A program made the position numbers and the translations under genes. Below the pieces are notes generated by a model that did not search any database, had not been told where the DNA came from, and was given only the letters and a program-made list of their open reading frames with translations. A stretch of 64,000 nucleotides of DNA, from assembly GCA_963931865.1 (NCBI GenBank), contig OZ007510.1, positions 8,838,993 to 8,902,992 on the forward strand, read 5' to 3'. Below are positions 1-11,100 of the stretch, in pieces. The number at the start of each line of letters is the position of its first letter. The stretch's first letter is position 1. The stretch comes from Axinella damicornis (lineage: Eukaryota > Porifera > Demospongiae > Axinellida > Axinellidae).

Positions 1-1348
1 ATCCGTTTAATAACCGGAAGTCGTCTGCTTCCAAATCACGCAGCTGCTCTACAGTCGATTTCCGTTGCGTTTTTGCCCGTTTCACGATGGCAGAAGGGAC
101 TACAACTTGCGAGCCAGGTTGACGTTCGGCCTATGACGAAGACCTCCGATGGCGTGGTGTATACCAGCGCTTCTGAGTTTCGAGAAAATAGCTGCGAATA
201 GCCCGAAGTTGTAGCTAGCTAGCTAGCTAGCTACACGTTGTGCATGCGGAGCATGGTTGGTGGCTCTTGGATACAGGTGGCTCCGTCTCCTCCCCGGCCG
301 TCTCTGGTAATTCCACAGTGTAGTTGTCAGACTAGCACAGTGCCACAGTCGTAGGTCCAAAGTTGCCACAAAAACTAGCGCTTCTGGCTACCGTGAAAGG
401 TTATTCATAGCTAGCTAAATATTTTAGGTGGGGAAACCATATAGGCGCCTAGGCCACATCAAAGAAAACGCTTTTCACTTGCCGCTCAACGCTCTGTGCT
501 CAGTTGTTGCAAGTTTTAGTAAAAGTATAGGGATTCTGTTTTCAACTAAGCAGACAAGCAGATTCATGCTTGCACTTGGGAAGCCTCAATATGACACAAT
601 CCAGGTTTATACAACTCCAGGAAATGTAAACTGCATGTACCAGAACAACTTGTGGTGCTTCAGCAATTACTATATACACATACAGCAATTACTATATACA
701 CATACAGCAATTACTATATACACATACAGCAATTACTGCATGCCAACAAAGGTCTTGAACCAGCCATTATACTCAAGATCTCATCTTCCTCTCCTGGCCC
801 CTCTCAGCCACACAGAAAGGAAAAGCCAGTCGTCTGATCCATTCCATTCGGTGCTTACCTCCCACTGTAGCTTTGAGAGGCCCACCTGCACAAGGACTGT
901 CCTGTGCCCTCTCTGGTCATACAGAGAAGAAACCAAGCGGTCGAAAGTCAATGGAGGAGACTCTCCTTCTATTACACGAACCCAGCACAAATTTTGGCGG
1001 GATACTTGGCACTTCCAAGTCTGTTTGGTTTGTGTGAAGCGATGATTCATTATCAGAGCCTGGGATGCTAAGACTGCTAAATTCCACCTTGTACCTCTGT
1101 TTCACCATGGAGCGGTCGCTAATGGTTTGCGCGAAAACACAGGTTATACTGTACTCATTCGGAAGAGCTACATTGCAGAGAAAGCAAGGACTGCCCATTC
1201 TGGTCTGAAAGGGTTGAGTATATCTGCCCAGTTTGCTCAAAAGAAGAGTGTTTAGAGAAGAGAGGGCATTTAAGGTTGTATCAGTCTTGTGGTGTTCATC
1301 ATGTGAAGGATGACATACCCAGAAATGAGTATAGCAGCAGAGGACATC
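1..1348. other. Non-coding flank with repeat fragments
   Basis: I see no convincing gene here. Around 90-160 a stretch resembles the dispersed repeat found at 4.8-5.1, 5.4-5.8 and 27.5-28.0 kb. At 661-735 a roughly 22-bp unit (core tatatacacatacagcaatt) is repeated three to four times. Bases ~596-760 and ~1090-1260 are recognisable copies of 11.85-11.96 and 12.18-12.29 kb, so this flank is one side of a segmental duplication. The open frames of up to ~200 codons here overlap the tandem repeat and have no protein-like features. Confidence 0.55.
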
Positions 1349-2038
1349 TGCAGAGCTCTCAACTCTCACGCATTATGCGTGAGTCTCACGCATTTCACCA
1401 GCAACTCACGCTCTCATGCATAGCGGCCTGATTCTCACGCAATCCCAGGCAGCCTCTTCCCAGACGTTTGCACGCTGAGAACAGTTATGCTCGTTCCCAT
1501 GCAGCAGATGTAAGAACAGGAACGAGACTACATAGGGGCGCGGCGGTCTGGTCTAGAGCTAGCTTATGCGCATGTACTATGTATAAGCAACAGGTTCGAA
1601 CGCGCGCCGCACACCTGCATGAGACTATAGTGGAAGTATTACTACTATTAACTGAAGAGTTTGTGATTCCCATGGCTGACAGTGAGGAGGATATCAGTGA
1701 CACTGATCATGCCAGTGCCTTCACCAAAGAGAGCAAAGGTAATTGATGGCCAGCAGAGTTCCATCAAAAAGTTTACTGGGGCAGCTGCACACAAGTCTGG
1801 TTTCCAAGCATGCTGGCAGAAAAGATGGCCATGCATTAAGCCTGTAAAGGATGACCCACACTCCTTCCATTGCTCCACTACTTGGATAATCACCTATTAC
1901 TGTTGAGTTTGATAGAACTTGGCTAATAACTTATTACCGTTGACTTCGATGGCTTATCTCACTCATTTAGACACTGATCTCACTCATTTTCACCTAAGCT
2001 CTCACTCATATTAGCCTTAAGTGGTTGAGAGCTCTGCA
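1349..2038 (+). mobile_element. Small inverted-repeat element with a transposase-like first exon
   Basis: A perfect 15-bp inverted repeat (tgcagagctctcaac at 1349-1363, its complement at 2024-2038) bounds this stretch. Inside, on the plus strand, an ATG at 1672 opens an acidic N-terminus (MADSEEDISDTDH). After a probable splice or frameshift near 1740 the frame at ~1745-1870 reads SIKKF, then SGFQ, WQKRWPCIKPV and DDPHSFHCSTT. That pattern resembles the N-terminal zinc-finger region of hAT/BED-type transposase-derived proteins; the comparison is from memory. No catalytic domain is present, so this would be a non-autonomous derivative that keeps the 5' end of its parent gene. Many short repeats of the type ctcacgca or ctcactca flank both ends. 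Confidence 0.45.
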
Positions 2039-2119
2039 TCTGGCTATGAAGAGTATCCAACCATATGCTGACCACGCAAGGCAGTGACTTCCTGAAACAC
2101 CACCTTCCAACATTAGCCC

Positions 2120-2680
2120 TTATAGCCTACTGCGTGGGTGTATCAAAGTACAGCCATAGCATAGTAATTCGGGTACAGTCAACCACAGCCAGGGATGATA
2201 CAGATATCACCCAGGATGTGGTCAGGGTGATATAGATATCACCCAGGCCAGGTGCTAGTAGTGCTTCACAGTTCACACAGTGGTAAACATCTTTTACACA
2301 GCAATAATACAGCAATAACAAATCAACACTCTCCATAAGTTCATCAAACTCTTCTTCGATCAATGATGAGTTTCCCTGAACAGACATCTGTGTCTGATTG
2401 ATGTTGACCGGGTGAGTAGAGCTGGGGAATGTACAGCCATGCAAAGAAGGCAATGCGGGAACGATTTGACGCAGGCGTGGGCTGTAAGCCGTTGAACTGA
2501 ACACCGGCAGTAGCACAAAGGAGTCTAGAGAAGGATTGGCAAAATTCGCTGAGGACGTGCGACACCACACTTTTGATGTTACGCTCTATGACCCAGTCTT
2601 TGAAGACTCGAACAGCCCATGCTGTGTTTCTTTGCGTGTTGATAGACCGTTTTCCCTTCGCTATTTCTTCCATCTTGCCG
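2120..2680 (-). pseudogene. Tyrosine recombinase N-terminal fragment, frameshifted
   Basis: On the minus strand a frame from about 2673 reads KRSINTQRNTAWAVRVFKDW and then continues in another frame with a Ser/Phe/Leu-rich helical stretch. The pattern (N-T-x-x-x-T-x-W-A-x-R-V-F-x-D-W) matches the core-binding region of Crypton-type and KIAA1958-like tyrosine recombinases, and also the intact N-terminus at 3.95-4.22 kb in this window. The frame is broken near 2570 and no catalytic C-terminus follows within this copy. It is best read as a second, older fragment next to the element at 3212-4490. Confidence 0.45.
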
Positions 2681-3211
2681 TCAGGGCACGGAGCGCTGAA
2701 ACGATCATTGCTTTCTTATCAAGAGAGAGTTTCAGATATTTCTTGGCCTGAGTCACTGTGCTCGCATCTTTTGTAAGTCTTAGCCTCTACAGTTCTCTTT
2801 GCAGTCTCGGTCCCTGGCACCAAGTCGCGGTCGTCCATTTGCTCTCTGGCTCGACTACAACCCACGCGTACGCATATACACCAATCGGGAAGTCCAATGC
2901 AAAACGCAGCCTCTACACTCTCCTTGATCTTCACTGAGCGCAAGAGAGGAGAATAGATGTACAGCCATTTGAATTCAAATTGCCAATTTGCTCGTGATGT
3001 CATCAATGTTACCATAGCGATGCGACATGAAATTGTAGCTTGTTAGGTTTCTAATTGCTGCTAATGACGTAAAACGGAATGCGTTTCCTTGGTGACGGCT
3101 ATAAGTACACATCCTTCCGGGCTGTATGGTTTATGTATAGGTTAAACCACATCCTGGAAGGCTGTATGGTTTATATTGCATGAGGCTGAGGGTGCAGCCC
3201 GAAGCCATATG

Positions 3212-4490
3212 CAATTTGTAGCTCATGAAGCCATACTATCAAAGGAACCGACACTAGAATAACAGCTGTACCGCAACAGAGCCCGCTAGCTCAGCAGGGC
3301 AATACTCATATTCCCCAGGATGTGGTTTGAAGTTGATTAGGGCAAAACTCATACCAGACAGGAAACAATTATGCAGGTTACTACAGCAACAAAACTGAAG
3401 AGCATAGCTTGATAACGTTCTCAAAAGAGAGTAACTAGAAGAATGGATAACATTCTACAAAGCAACAAGAGCATAATATACACTAAAACTACATCAAGTC
3501 CTCCAGTTCAATGCCATCCAAAAGACCATCAACTGATGCATGAGCTGCAGGTGGGTTAACATTCACTATAAAGTTCTGTGGCGATATGTTCACAGTGCAG
3601 TTGCTCAGTCCAGAGAACAGAGACCCAAGCATAGTACCACAACATTGCTGTTGCGTAGGAGCAAGTACACGTGCCTGCTGAACAGGATATACAGGCTTTT
3701 GTACTAGAGCAATGCTAGACGAACCACCAGCGTTCTCTTCGTCCATCTCATCAGCAAACGACTTTTTGCCTTGCACAAGGATACCCGATACAGCCTTTTT
3801 CTGAGCCAGTGACGGCCGCTCATAAAGTTGCAGTGCGTTGGACCGATGGCCAGTTACATCTTGAATCAATTTTTCTGGAACTCCTGCGCTAAAGAGTGCT
3901 GTTGTTCCTGTAGCACGTAAACCATGTTGGAAGGGCACAGTTCGCTATTGTCAATCTGTCTGACAGATTGACTCTGGCACTCAATCATCGCTTCGTTCCT
4001 CTGCGCTCTCCAATCCTCAAAAACTCTACTCGACCAATTAGTAGCCTTCTTCGTGTTCTTTGGCACAAAACCCTTGCAAATGCTGGATGACGGCGCAACA
4101 AATCGCTTTGACACAGCTTTCCGCAGCTTCCCACCATTTCCTTTCGCCTTCTTCTTCGGAGGCTCCTTGAAATTTTCGTCAGAATCGCTCCAAGGATCTC
4201 CCAAACAGGAGGGTTTTGAACACAATCAATCAATCAATCAATCAAATCTTTTTAGTCCCCTGCAGTTGCAGCCAGCCTAGGTTAGGCTTATGAGACTACA
4301 AAAAACATGATTCTCGATCTCAGCTAGCTAGCTAACTCTCCCGCCCGAGGTCTATCAATCACTGTCTCACATTCAAAACTGCGGGCGGTTGTTACTATGC
4401 CAACTCTATGACGCAAAACAGTTCTCCACGTTGATTTGCTGCCTTGTCCAATTAGGCCAACAGTAGTATGGCTTCATGAGCTACAAATTG
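3212..4490 (-). mobile_element. Tyrosine-recombinase element bounded by 26-bp inverted repeats
   Basis: Bases 3212-3237 and 4465-4490 are perfect 26-bp inverted copies of each other (outer end caatttgtagctcatgaagc). Between them, on the minus strand, lies a recombinase in two pieces. The N-terminal piece (~4225 to 3950) contains VPKNTKKATNWSSRVFEDWR. The C-terminal piece (3938 to 3489, ending at a stop) contains HGLRATGTTALFSAG, then GHRSNALQLYERPS, which fits the H-x-L-R, G-H-[RS] and catalytic Tyr motifs of tyrosine recombinases of the Crypton/DUF3504 type. The pieces are in different frames and the middle, which should carry the first catalytic Arg, is missing, so this copy is internally deleted. 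Classical Cryptons lack terminal inverted repeats, so the flanking repeats are notable. Confidence 0.6.
3489..4225 (-). pseudogene. Internally deleted tyrosine recombinase (Crypton-like)
   Basis: Two frames on the minus strand together give the start and end of a DNA tyrosine recombinase. The N-terminal part begins near 4225 and is rich in Lys (PPKKKAKGNGG), probably a nuclear localisation signal, followed by the helical core-binding segment. The C-terminal part has the HxLR box (HGLRAT), GHRS and the probable nucleophile in LYERPS, then a Ser/Asn/Pro-rich tail to the stop at 3489. The junction near 3945-3955 shifts frame and skips the central catalytic region. The role would have been transposon excision and integration; this copy cannot encode a complete enzyme. 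Confidence 0.55.
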
Positions 4491-4494
4491 GTTA

Positions 4495-4628
4495 AACCAT
4501 GGCTTCTGAGGCGTTACCGGATATACCCTCGGTGGTCAATTATACCGCCCTCGGGCCTTCGGGCCCTCGGGCGGTATAATTGACCACCTAGGGTATATCC
4601 TGTAACGCCTCAGAAGCCATGGTTTAAC
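4495..4628. repeat. Long near-perfect palindrome
   Basis: Arms of about 60 bp read ggttaaaccatggcttctga outward in both directions and meet in a GC-rich centre of repeated cctcggg/cccgagg motifs around 4540-4575. The structure would fold into a long hairpin. The outer motif ggttaaacca also appears beside the left end of the neighbouring element (~3138), suggesting the palindrome derives from terminal sequences of that family. Confidence 0.75.
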
Positions 4629-4789
4629 CTATACTTAGCATCTATACCACTAGCAACTATATAATGGGTATGATACATAATATGAACTTTAGAGCACAAA
4701 TTCTCAGGCGTGATACCAGTGCAAATGTGTCAACAATGATTTTGCTCTTATTGTTAGACTACTGGCCATGGCAGGGGAAAAACTGTGCC

Positions 4790-5300
4790 GCGTAATTAAT
4801 TAATGTTGGACTGCTTACGAATGGCCTACAAATATTCTGATTACATCATTGTGATCGCTATCATGCACTGACCCAAACGTGTGCATTTTGGTGCTGAAAC
4901 CTACCTGGTGGAGATAAGAGCATTTTTGTCTTTCTGTCGGCTCCCATTGCTCGAACACTCTCCGACTTTCACGACACCTCTTACGAAAGGCCCACAAAGA
5001 TCCTGACCACACAGTCGTCATTCACTGTCACCTATGTGCCGTGCTGGTGAAGTTGTGAGCACTGTAATACTTTTTTGTCTTCCCTTCAGCCACCATTGCT
5101 GGATCAACTAAGCCACAAACCCTAAGCAATTTGCCTACCATGTATACTTAGCTTGTGCTACCTGCGAATTAAGTAGTGCAGTTTCCACTCATTAAGTATA
5201 GAGATAAGTGTTGTAAGCAATTGCAACTTGCGGCGTGAAGGTCACGCCAGAGTATTGGCAGTGGTGGAGAGTGGACGCTCTTGGCAATCCTTCTGGGGGG
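4790..5300 (-). repeat. Dispersed repeat R1, copy 1, with exon-like minus-strand frame
   Basis: This stretch is clearly related to 27.47-28.05 kb (shared blocks around ttacgaatg..cctacaa, ccaaacgt/ctaaacgt, aagatcctgaccacac, gtaatac..ttgtcttcc). On the minus strand both copies contain a short ATG frame of similar sequence (here MVAEGKTKKYYSAHNF, there MATKRKTRHYYSTHNLAST), followed by a splice-donor-like GTGAGT in the 27-kb copy. That suggests the repeat carries the first exon of a transposon gene. The rest shows no open frame. Confidence 0.5.
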
Positions 5301-5389
5301 TTACGTTACACTGGTGCAAAAATGCTGCTTGCAGTCCCAAGTTCGATCTTCCCGTAGACGTCCATGTTATTCATAGTCAGTGTGCAGAG

Positions 5390-6307
5390 TAGTCTCGGAA
5401 CCAAACTCCCAACCCAAAGGGGGAGGGGAGTCTGGTAGATAATTCGATTATCGTGCTTATCGCGATGCGATAGTAATTTCCACTGATTTGCAACAACCGC
5501 ACTCCTGGTAGCCGTGATGCAACCGGTTACAACTCGCTGGTAGCGCAAGCTACGTGTTGCAGCTCAACGCACATGTCACGTGAGGACCACGTTCGGTCGG
5601 CAATGGCGTCCGAAGGGAAGACAACTTGCCAGCACGGTGAGTTTCGGCATGTGAGCGTCAGTGAACGACAGCGATCACGGCTGTGTGGTCAGAATCTTTG
5701 TGGGGCCTTCGTAAGACTGTACTGGCATGCTTATCGCGATGCGATAGTAATTTCCACTGATTTGCAATATGTGCGTGTCAAGCGTTTTAGGTACAGCAGC
5801 GCACGCAGCTCGGGCTAGTACCGCACTCGGTTTTGGTTTGCTGCTTCATGAATATACTTACTGGACTGCGAATACATAATCATGACTATGAATTTTAATA
5901 AGTAAGGCAGTGCTAGCAATTTTGCTGTTATTTCAACTGACTTTGATTATACTATTAGAAACTGTTATCGTGATATTATCGTTATCGTGATATTTTTCTT
6001 ATAATTATACCGATCGTGATATGATATTTCAATATCGCTCAGCTCTAGAGTCTGGTACAGTTGCACACATACCAATTTGCAGTCCACAGAATTTCAATGA
6101 TTGCTATGTAATTGGGTTGTGGCACTTCACAGTGTGGAGACAGTGAAGTGCTCAATTATTCATCTAGCACCTACTTGAGAGCCACCATATCACCTTTAAC
6201 TGACACTTAGGAATCCTCACGCAAGCTGTAGCCCATAATGGCTTTCTGTATGCAACTTTACTAGACTCCCCCTCCCCCTTGAGTATGGGAGTCTGGTACC
6301 GAGACTA
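5390..6307. mobile_element. 918-bp terminal-inverted-repeat element with 9-bp target duplication
   Basis: Left terminus 5390-5410 and right terminus 6287-6307 are 21-bp inverted repeats with two mismatches, beginning tagtctcgg. They are flanked by identical 9-bp copies tgtgcagag (5381-5389 and 6308-6316). The paralogous segment at 12331-12339 carries a single tgtgcagag followed by the same downstream sequence (ttgagtatatgg), which is an empty site. The interior contains an R1-type repeat in reverse orientation (~5440-5830) and AT-rich sequence with no transposase, so it is non-autonomous. Its termini match the short TAGYCTCG hairpins scattered through the window. Confidence 0.75.
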
Positions 6308-6439
6308 TGTGCAGAGTTGAGTATATGGAATCGCATACGGAAAACCCCCGACTCCGTGTCCACTACTTTCTGGCCATGACAGACCTGTTACAGATTTGAA
6401 CTCTTGTATCTAGTAGTTGTGTTTTGGATAATATGGTGT

Positions 6440-6640
6440 GTCATTAATTTTAAAAATCAATTGCCTAATCACAAGGCAGCAACAAGATCGTTAATTTCAC
6501 AAGAATATAGAACACACCAAAGAGGTTCAGTAATTTACTGCACCTCTTTGGTGTTTTCTATATTCTTGTGAAATTAACGATCTTGTTGCTGCCTTGTGAT
6601 TAGGCAATTGATTTTTAGTGGCTACTAAAATTAATGTCAC
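6440..6640. mobile_element. Hairpin MITE
   Basis: Two arms of about 85 bp, centred near 6535 (aaagaggttcagtaatttac), are almost perfect complements; outer parts include caattgcctaatcacaaggc and its reverse. No coding sequence is present. The paralogous segment near 12.54-12.60 kb lacks this hairpin, consistent with a later insertion. Confidence 0.7.
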
Positions 6641-6782
6641 GGCATATTATCCACAGCACAACTACTAGATCTACACTGCCATGATTTAGCCTCGTCCCTA
6701 GGCCTCCAACCCGCTTTTGCCGCGTCTACTTTTCTTGCGGTGGACGCCTGGGAACGAGGCTACCTATGATCCTCTGAAGTAC

Positions 6783-6852
6783 CTGTACAGCAATGGAATG
6801 AGAACACAGCACTGCAGACGCAGATGCAGAGGATCAGCACCACGCACTTCAT
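6783..6852 (-). CDS. Orphan signal-peptide exon
   Basis: An ATG at 6852 opens a 23-codon exon with a Lys followed by a hydrophobic Cys/Val/Leu/Ile core (MKCVVLILCICVCSAVF), ending at a GT donor at 6782-6781 in phase 1. It is almost identical to the first exon of the kinase-less receptor RA (12769-12838) and similar to that of K1 (20767-20833). No ectodomain exon of this family follows in the 6.8 kb to its left, which is filled with repeats. It may be a leftover of a duplicated first-exon block or may splice to exons beyond the window. Confidence 0.55.
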
Positions 6853-8193
6853 GTTCTTTTTCGTCTCTTCTGTGACTCTCGCATTCTTCTTCCGGTATGC
6901 AGCCTCGTTCCCATGCTCCTCTGGTTTAGTCTCGGAAGCCGTGCAAAGGGTCTGGTTCCGAGACTACCTCTGGTTGTGAACAGCTGGCCTGGGAACGAAT
7001 CTCCCATCCAGTGTGAGGCTCCTATACCATGGTGTGGATCATCGTATCAAATTAGGCGCATGAGAATCAGTAGGTGAAACTCATCTACTGTATAAACTTC
7101 TCATTTTAGCCCAGGAACAGTCATCATCGTAGATTATCTATGGTATCATCGAGTTGGTAGACTAGGCCCGGATAGAGTGGACACACAATATATGCTAATA
7201 TTCTCAAAATCGGCAACATATAAGCCTTTATGACAATGTACCATTCATCTCGAGTATTTTCCTGAGCAACAAGACTCCCTCATTAAATATCACGAAAAAG
7301 TATTGCGAAAGCACCAAACCAGAAACCACCAAAATCTTCCTCCTCCTCCTCTTCCTCCTCCTCCTCCTTCTTCTTGCATGCAGGGTCAACTAATAGTCTA
7401 TAGGTGTAATCCAGTAAGAGTATCCATTGTGATTACAAGCAATACAAGGAAGGTGTAGTCCATACCTTAGTGGTACCATGTGTGTAGTAAATGTTGACCA
7501 AGGTATTAATTAGCAGAGTAATCACGACTTCCATTTTGGACCACATATTTTAGCTTCGCTACGGAGAGGCGCAACCGGGGTTGCAACGTGGCTACCAGGA
7601 GTGCGGTTGCCCCTCGATGCTGACCAAGGTATTAATTAGCAGAGTAATCACGACTTCCATTTTGGACCACATGCATGGGGGAAAAAAGAATCCTGCGCTG
7701 ATTCTGGATATCAAGACATTGACTAGAGAAAACATGTTCGCCTTCATGGTCTCGGGAGATGATGTTAACTAATGGTTGGTGTTGGACAACTATATTGGGA
7801 AGGAAGGTCATATTAACACCTGGTACTGTTCAGAGTACAAACCAATAATGGTATGGATATAGTAATCCCATCACTAATGCTTAGTTGAAATAAATGTTAA
7901 GCTCAGCTCCAGATGAACCAACTCATTACTCTGGTCATAGCTCAAACACTTGGGTACCAGCAGCGGTGTTCTACTCACTGGAATGTAATGCGATCTTAAC
8001 CGCTACTTGAGTAGTCAAGCTGTAGTTTGAGTGCATTTCCACCATCCCACCTCCCTCCACATGGACTAACCTACTAAAAGGCAGCAGCACAGTGAAGAAA
8101 CAGTAACTCACATGTATCTATATTATTTCTTGTGTTGTCAAACTGTGCAGTCATAAGACTAGTCTAACCAGCTACATGCTAACAATGAGTAGT
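6853..8193. other. Intergenic: duplicated segment, short hairpins, no gene
   Basis: From 6853 to about 6990 the sequence matches 12.84-12.96 kb. A nested pair of short TAGYCTCG-type inverted repeats sits at 6900-6990. At 7494-7548 and 7619-7673 a ~54-bp direct repeat (gaccaaggtattaattagca core) flanks a 70-bp R1 fragment. A (CCT)n-rich tract lies at 7325-7380. From ~7755 to 8193 the sequence resembles 53.05-53.2 kb, the 3' flank of the paralogue RB. No supported coding exon. Confidence 0.55.
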
Positions 8194-11100
8194 TTAGTTG
8201 TTCACATAATCATACATCTCATCCTCAAAAACATATTCCTCTGTATCAGTGTTCACTGCTGCTCCACTCACACCACCATAAGCCTCGTTCTGAACAGTTG
8301 GGATGTTCACTGCAGCTGGTATGTAGGCCACATTCTCTGCGACAGGAATGTCCCCCACACAGCCATAGGCTTCATTTGCGGATGTCACAACATGCTGTGC
8401 TTGATTGTTCATTCCGTATGCATTCTCCTTCATACCAATAGCATCAGGTGTTTCATAAAGTTCTCCAGCTGTTTGTTTGGAGTGTGAGCACTTTATAAGC
8501 ATAACAACTGATACTATTATCACAACGGTAAAGATTACCAGGACTGGGGCTGCAGTTGCAGGCCCAATAATGGCTGCCATGTTGAGTGGACTACCAGGAG
8601 AGGTAGTGGGTGGAATAGTTGGTGAAATGGTGGGTGTTGGGGTTACCATTACTGATTCAGGTGCCAGAGTGGACCCTCCAAGTGTCTGTCCTGATCCTGG
8701 TTCAGAGCCATCTGGAAGTGTAGTGGAGCAATATGGGAAGGCAAAAGCATCAAGAATTAAAGATATGGCCTACCTAGTGCCAACTGAATGCTACATATAG
8801 TCAATATCAGTGTTAGGTGCAGTAGACTGTCAGAAGGATAATAGAGATAGTTATTGAGCTGCAACATTAAGTCCTGAGCAGTGAAGTCACATCCAACCAC
8901 CTAGCTAGACTATAATGAGAACTTTCACTACATGTAAATTGTTGACTGCCTATGCTAGCCTCGTTCCCAGGCCTCCAAGCCCAGATTTTGTTGCACTGCA
9001 AGCGACAAAAGCTGGGCATGGAGGCCTGGGAACGAGGCTAGCCTATGCTCCATTCACTGTTCACTGTGATGGTAACGCTAACTCACCATCTGGTTTAAAA
9101 GTCACTGCAACAAGAGGAAGCATGTTCCTCTGTGATTGCGTGTCAATCATGAAGGTGTTCAGTGGTCCAGTAGCAGAATCTCTATACCAATTGACAGGGC
9201 CAGTATCCCTCAGGAATGTGAGATGAACTCGACTCTCATCCTCAGGTGGTTGGTATATTCCTAACACATCACCAGCCAGCACTGGCAGGGGAGGGTCCAG
9301 GACATACTCATACACATTCAGATAGGCAGTTTGAACTGGCTCTGTGTTGTCAGTGTTTCCAACTTTCACAAATGTACCAGTCATGTTTCGCCATACTTGC
9401 AATTCAGGGTACTGTGTAGCAGATGCTCTATACTGTGCAGCAAATGTCAGCCTCATAACAGCCCCACTCGTTGTGAAATTAATATCTGGAATTACTGATT
9501 GCTGGCTGTATGCATATGCAAAATCCCCGATCAAAAGCGCTCCTTCAACCAACCTCTCTCTGCTGATGAATCCTTCAGCACAGTCTCTGGCGCTACCTCC
9601 TAAATGCAGGACAATAAATCAGGCTGTGGAATAACATAGTCATAAATGTTTCATTGGTATGGCTTACCATTAACTTCGACAGCCACTAATGGTAGCTCTG
9701 TATTACTGGTGACTCTTCCATCGCTTCTATTAAAACTGGAAAAAGCTGAATCTTGATTGGAACGTGCATAATTCCGTGGACCACCTCCCTCCTGATAGTA
9801 CACTTGAGTGTCAGCACTGCGAGGCTGAAACAATCCCAGGAGATCATTTGTTTGAAACTGCAGTGGTGTGGTTGGGACATATTCGTACACGTTCAGGTCA
9901 TCAGTAGCATTCAAATTGGTGATGTCACTGAAGTTGGTTCTGTCAAATGTGTTGCTGGTAGAACTTCTTTGCCTCCAGATCTGAAGTTGGAGGTGGTTGG
10001 TAGTTTGTGTCAGTGTTCTCTGGGCACCAATTATCCACTTGGTTAGTGTTCCAGTGCAGGTGAAACGGATACCAGGGATGATACGCTGCTGGCGCTCATT
10101 AGTTCTAACATTGGTTCCATACACGTCCACAGCTATCCTGAGTGCCTCCTCATTAAGAAAGCCCTGCACACACTGAGGGGAAGCTAGAGGACCAATCAAA
10201 TGCTATAGTGTGCATGGTACATGCTGAGGAGGTATGAGTATTACAGATACAATTTCAAGACAGCCCTTGAAATATCAGACCAAACATGAGTAATTAATGA
10301 GGCAGGAGGTCGCAGGCTTCCACAGGGTGTTTATGTATGTTAAAAGCCCACATACAATTTCACTATTCCACTATGGGGTATGGTCTAAGTAAGTTAGAGC
10401 CCTCCCATTTGGACTTTAACCTCTTGGAATACTCAGGCATGCAGTGTCAATTGGTCTCAGCGCCTTCGACCAACTAACACTGCCCTCATGTAAGGGCTCT
10501 ATCCCATACAGTCATAGATTACATGCAATATATACACAACTGGGTATACTGTATGTGTTTCCTAGGATTTTGTGTACGAATGACAAGGACTATAGAGCCC
10601 ACCAGGAATGATGCTTACTTGTGTTCACTGCAACCAGTGGGAAGTCACTAGAAGCAGATACTCCACTGGCCATGGTGTCAAACACTTCCTCATCAGTCCC
10701 TCCGACATACAGGTAGTTGACATGACCAAACCCAGATGGGACATCCACATGTATCATACTCAGTCTCCTGCTATATATAAAACCACTAGCTTGGTACACT
10801 CCCAGCACATCACCACCTTCAAACTGTATAGGAGCAGGTGGCACATATTCTGTGATAGTGAGTCCAGGAGTATCTTCTATCATAAAGCAACTAATACCAG
10901 TGGTTGACTGATACACCCTATGGTATCTCCCGGGTTCAATGAGTCTCCAGAGCTGAAATCTTGGGAACCGGTTACAAGTTCTACGTCTACCCCGACTCTG
11001 AGCTACAAATGTCCACCTACTGATGGTACCATTGCATGAGAAGTTCATAGACGGGAGGATCCTTAGCTGCCTCGGTGTCCGTGATTCAGTATCGCTAGAT

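Noticed and set aside
428..1045. 205-codon open frame on the plus strand
   Set aside because: It runs through a short tandem repeat and duplicated non-coding sequence, has no domain, and the duplicate at 11.85 kb does not keep the frame.
8176..8487. Plus-strand frames of 100+ codons opposite receptor exons
   Set aside because: Antisense shadows of the RA and RB tail exons; the minus strand has splice sites, TM helix and paralogue conservation. Similar shadows lie at 9.3-9.6, 19.1-19.4 and 53.1-53.7 kb.
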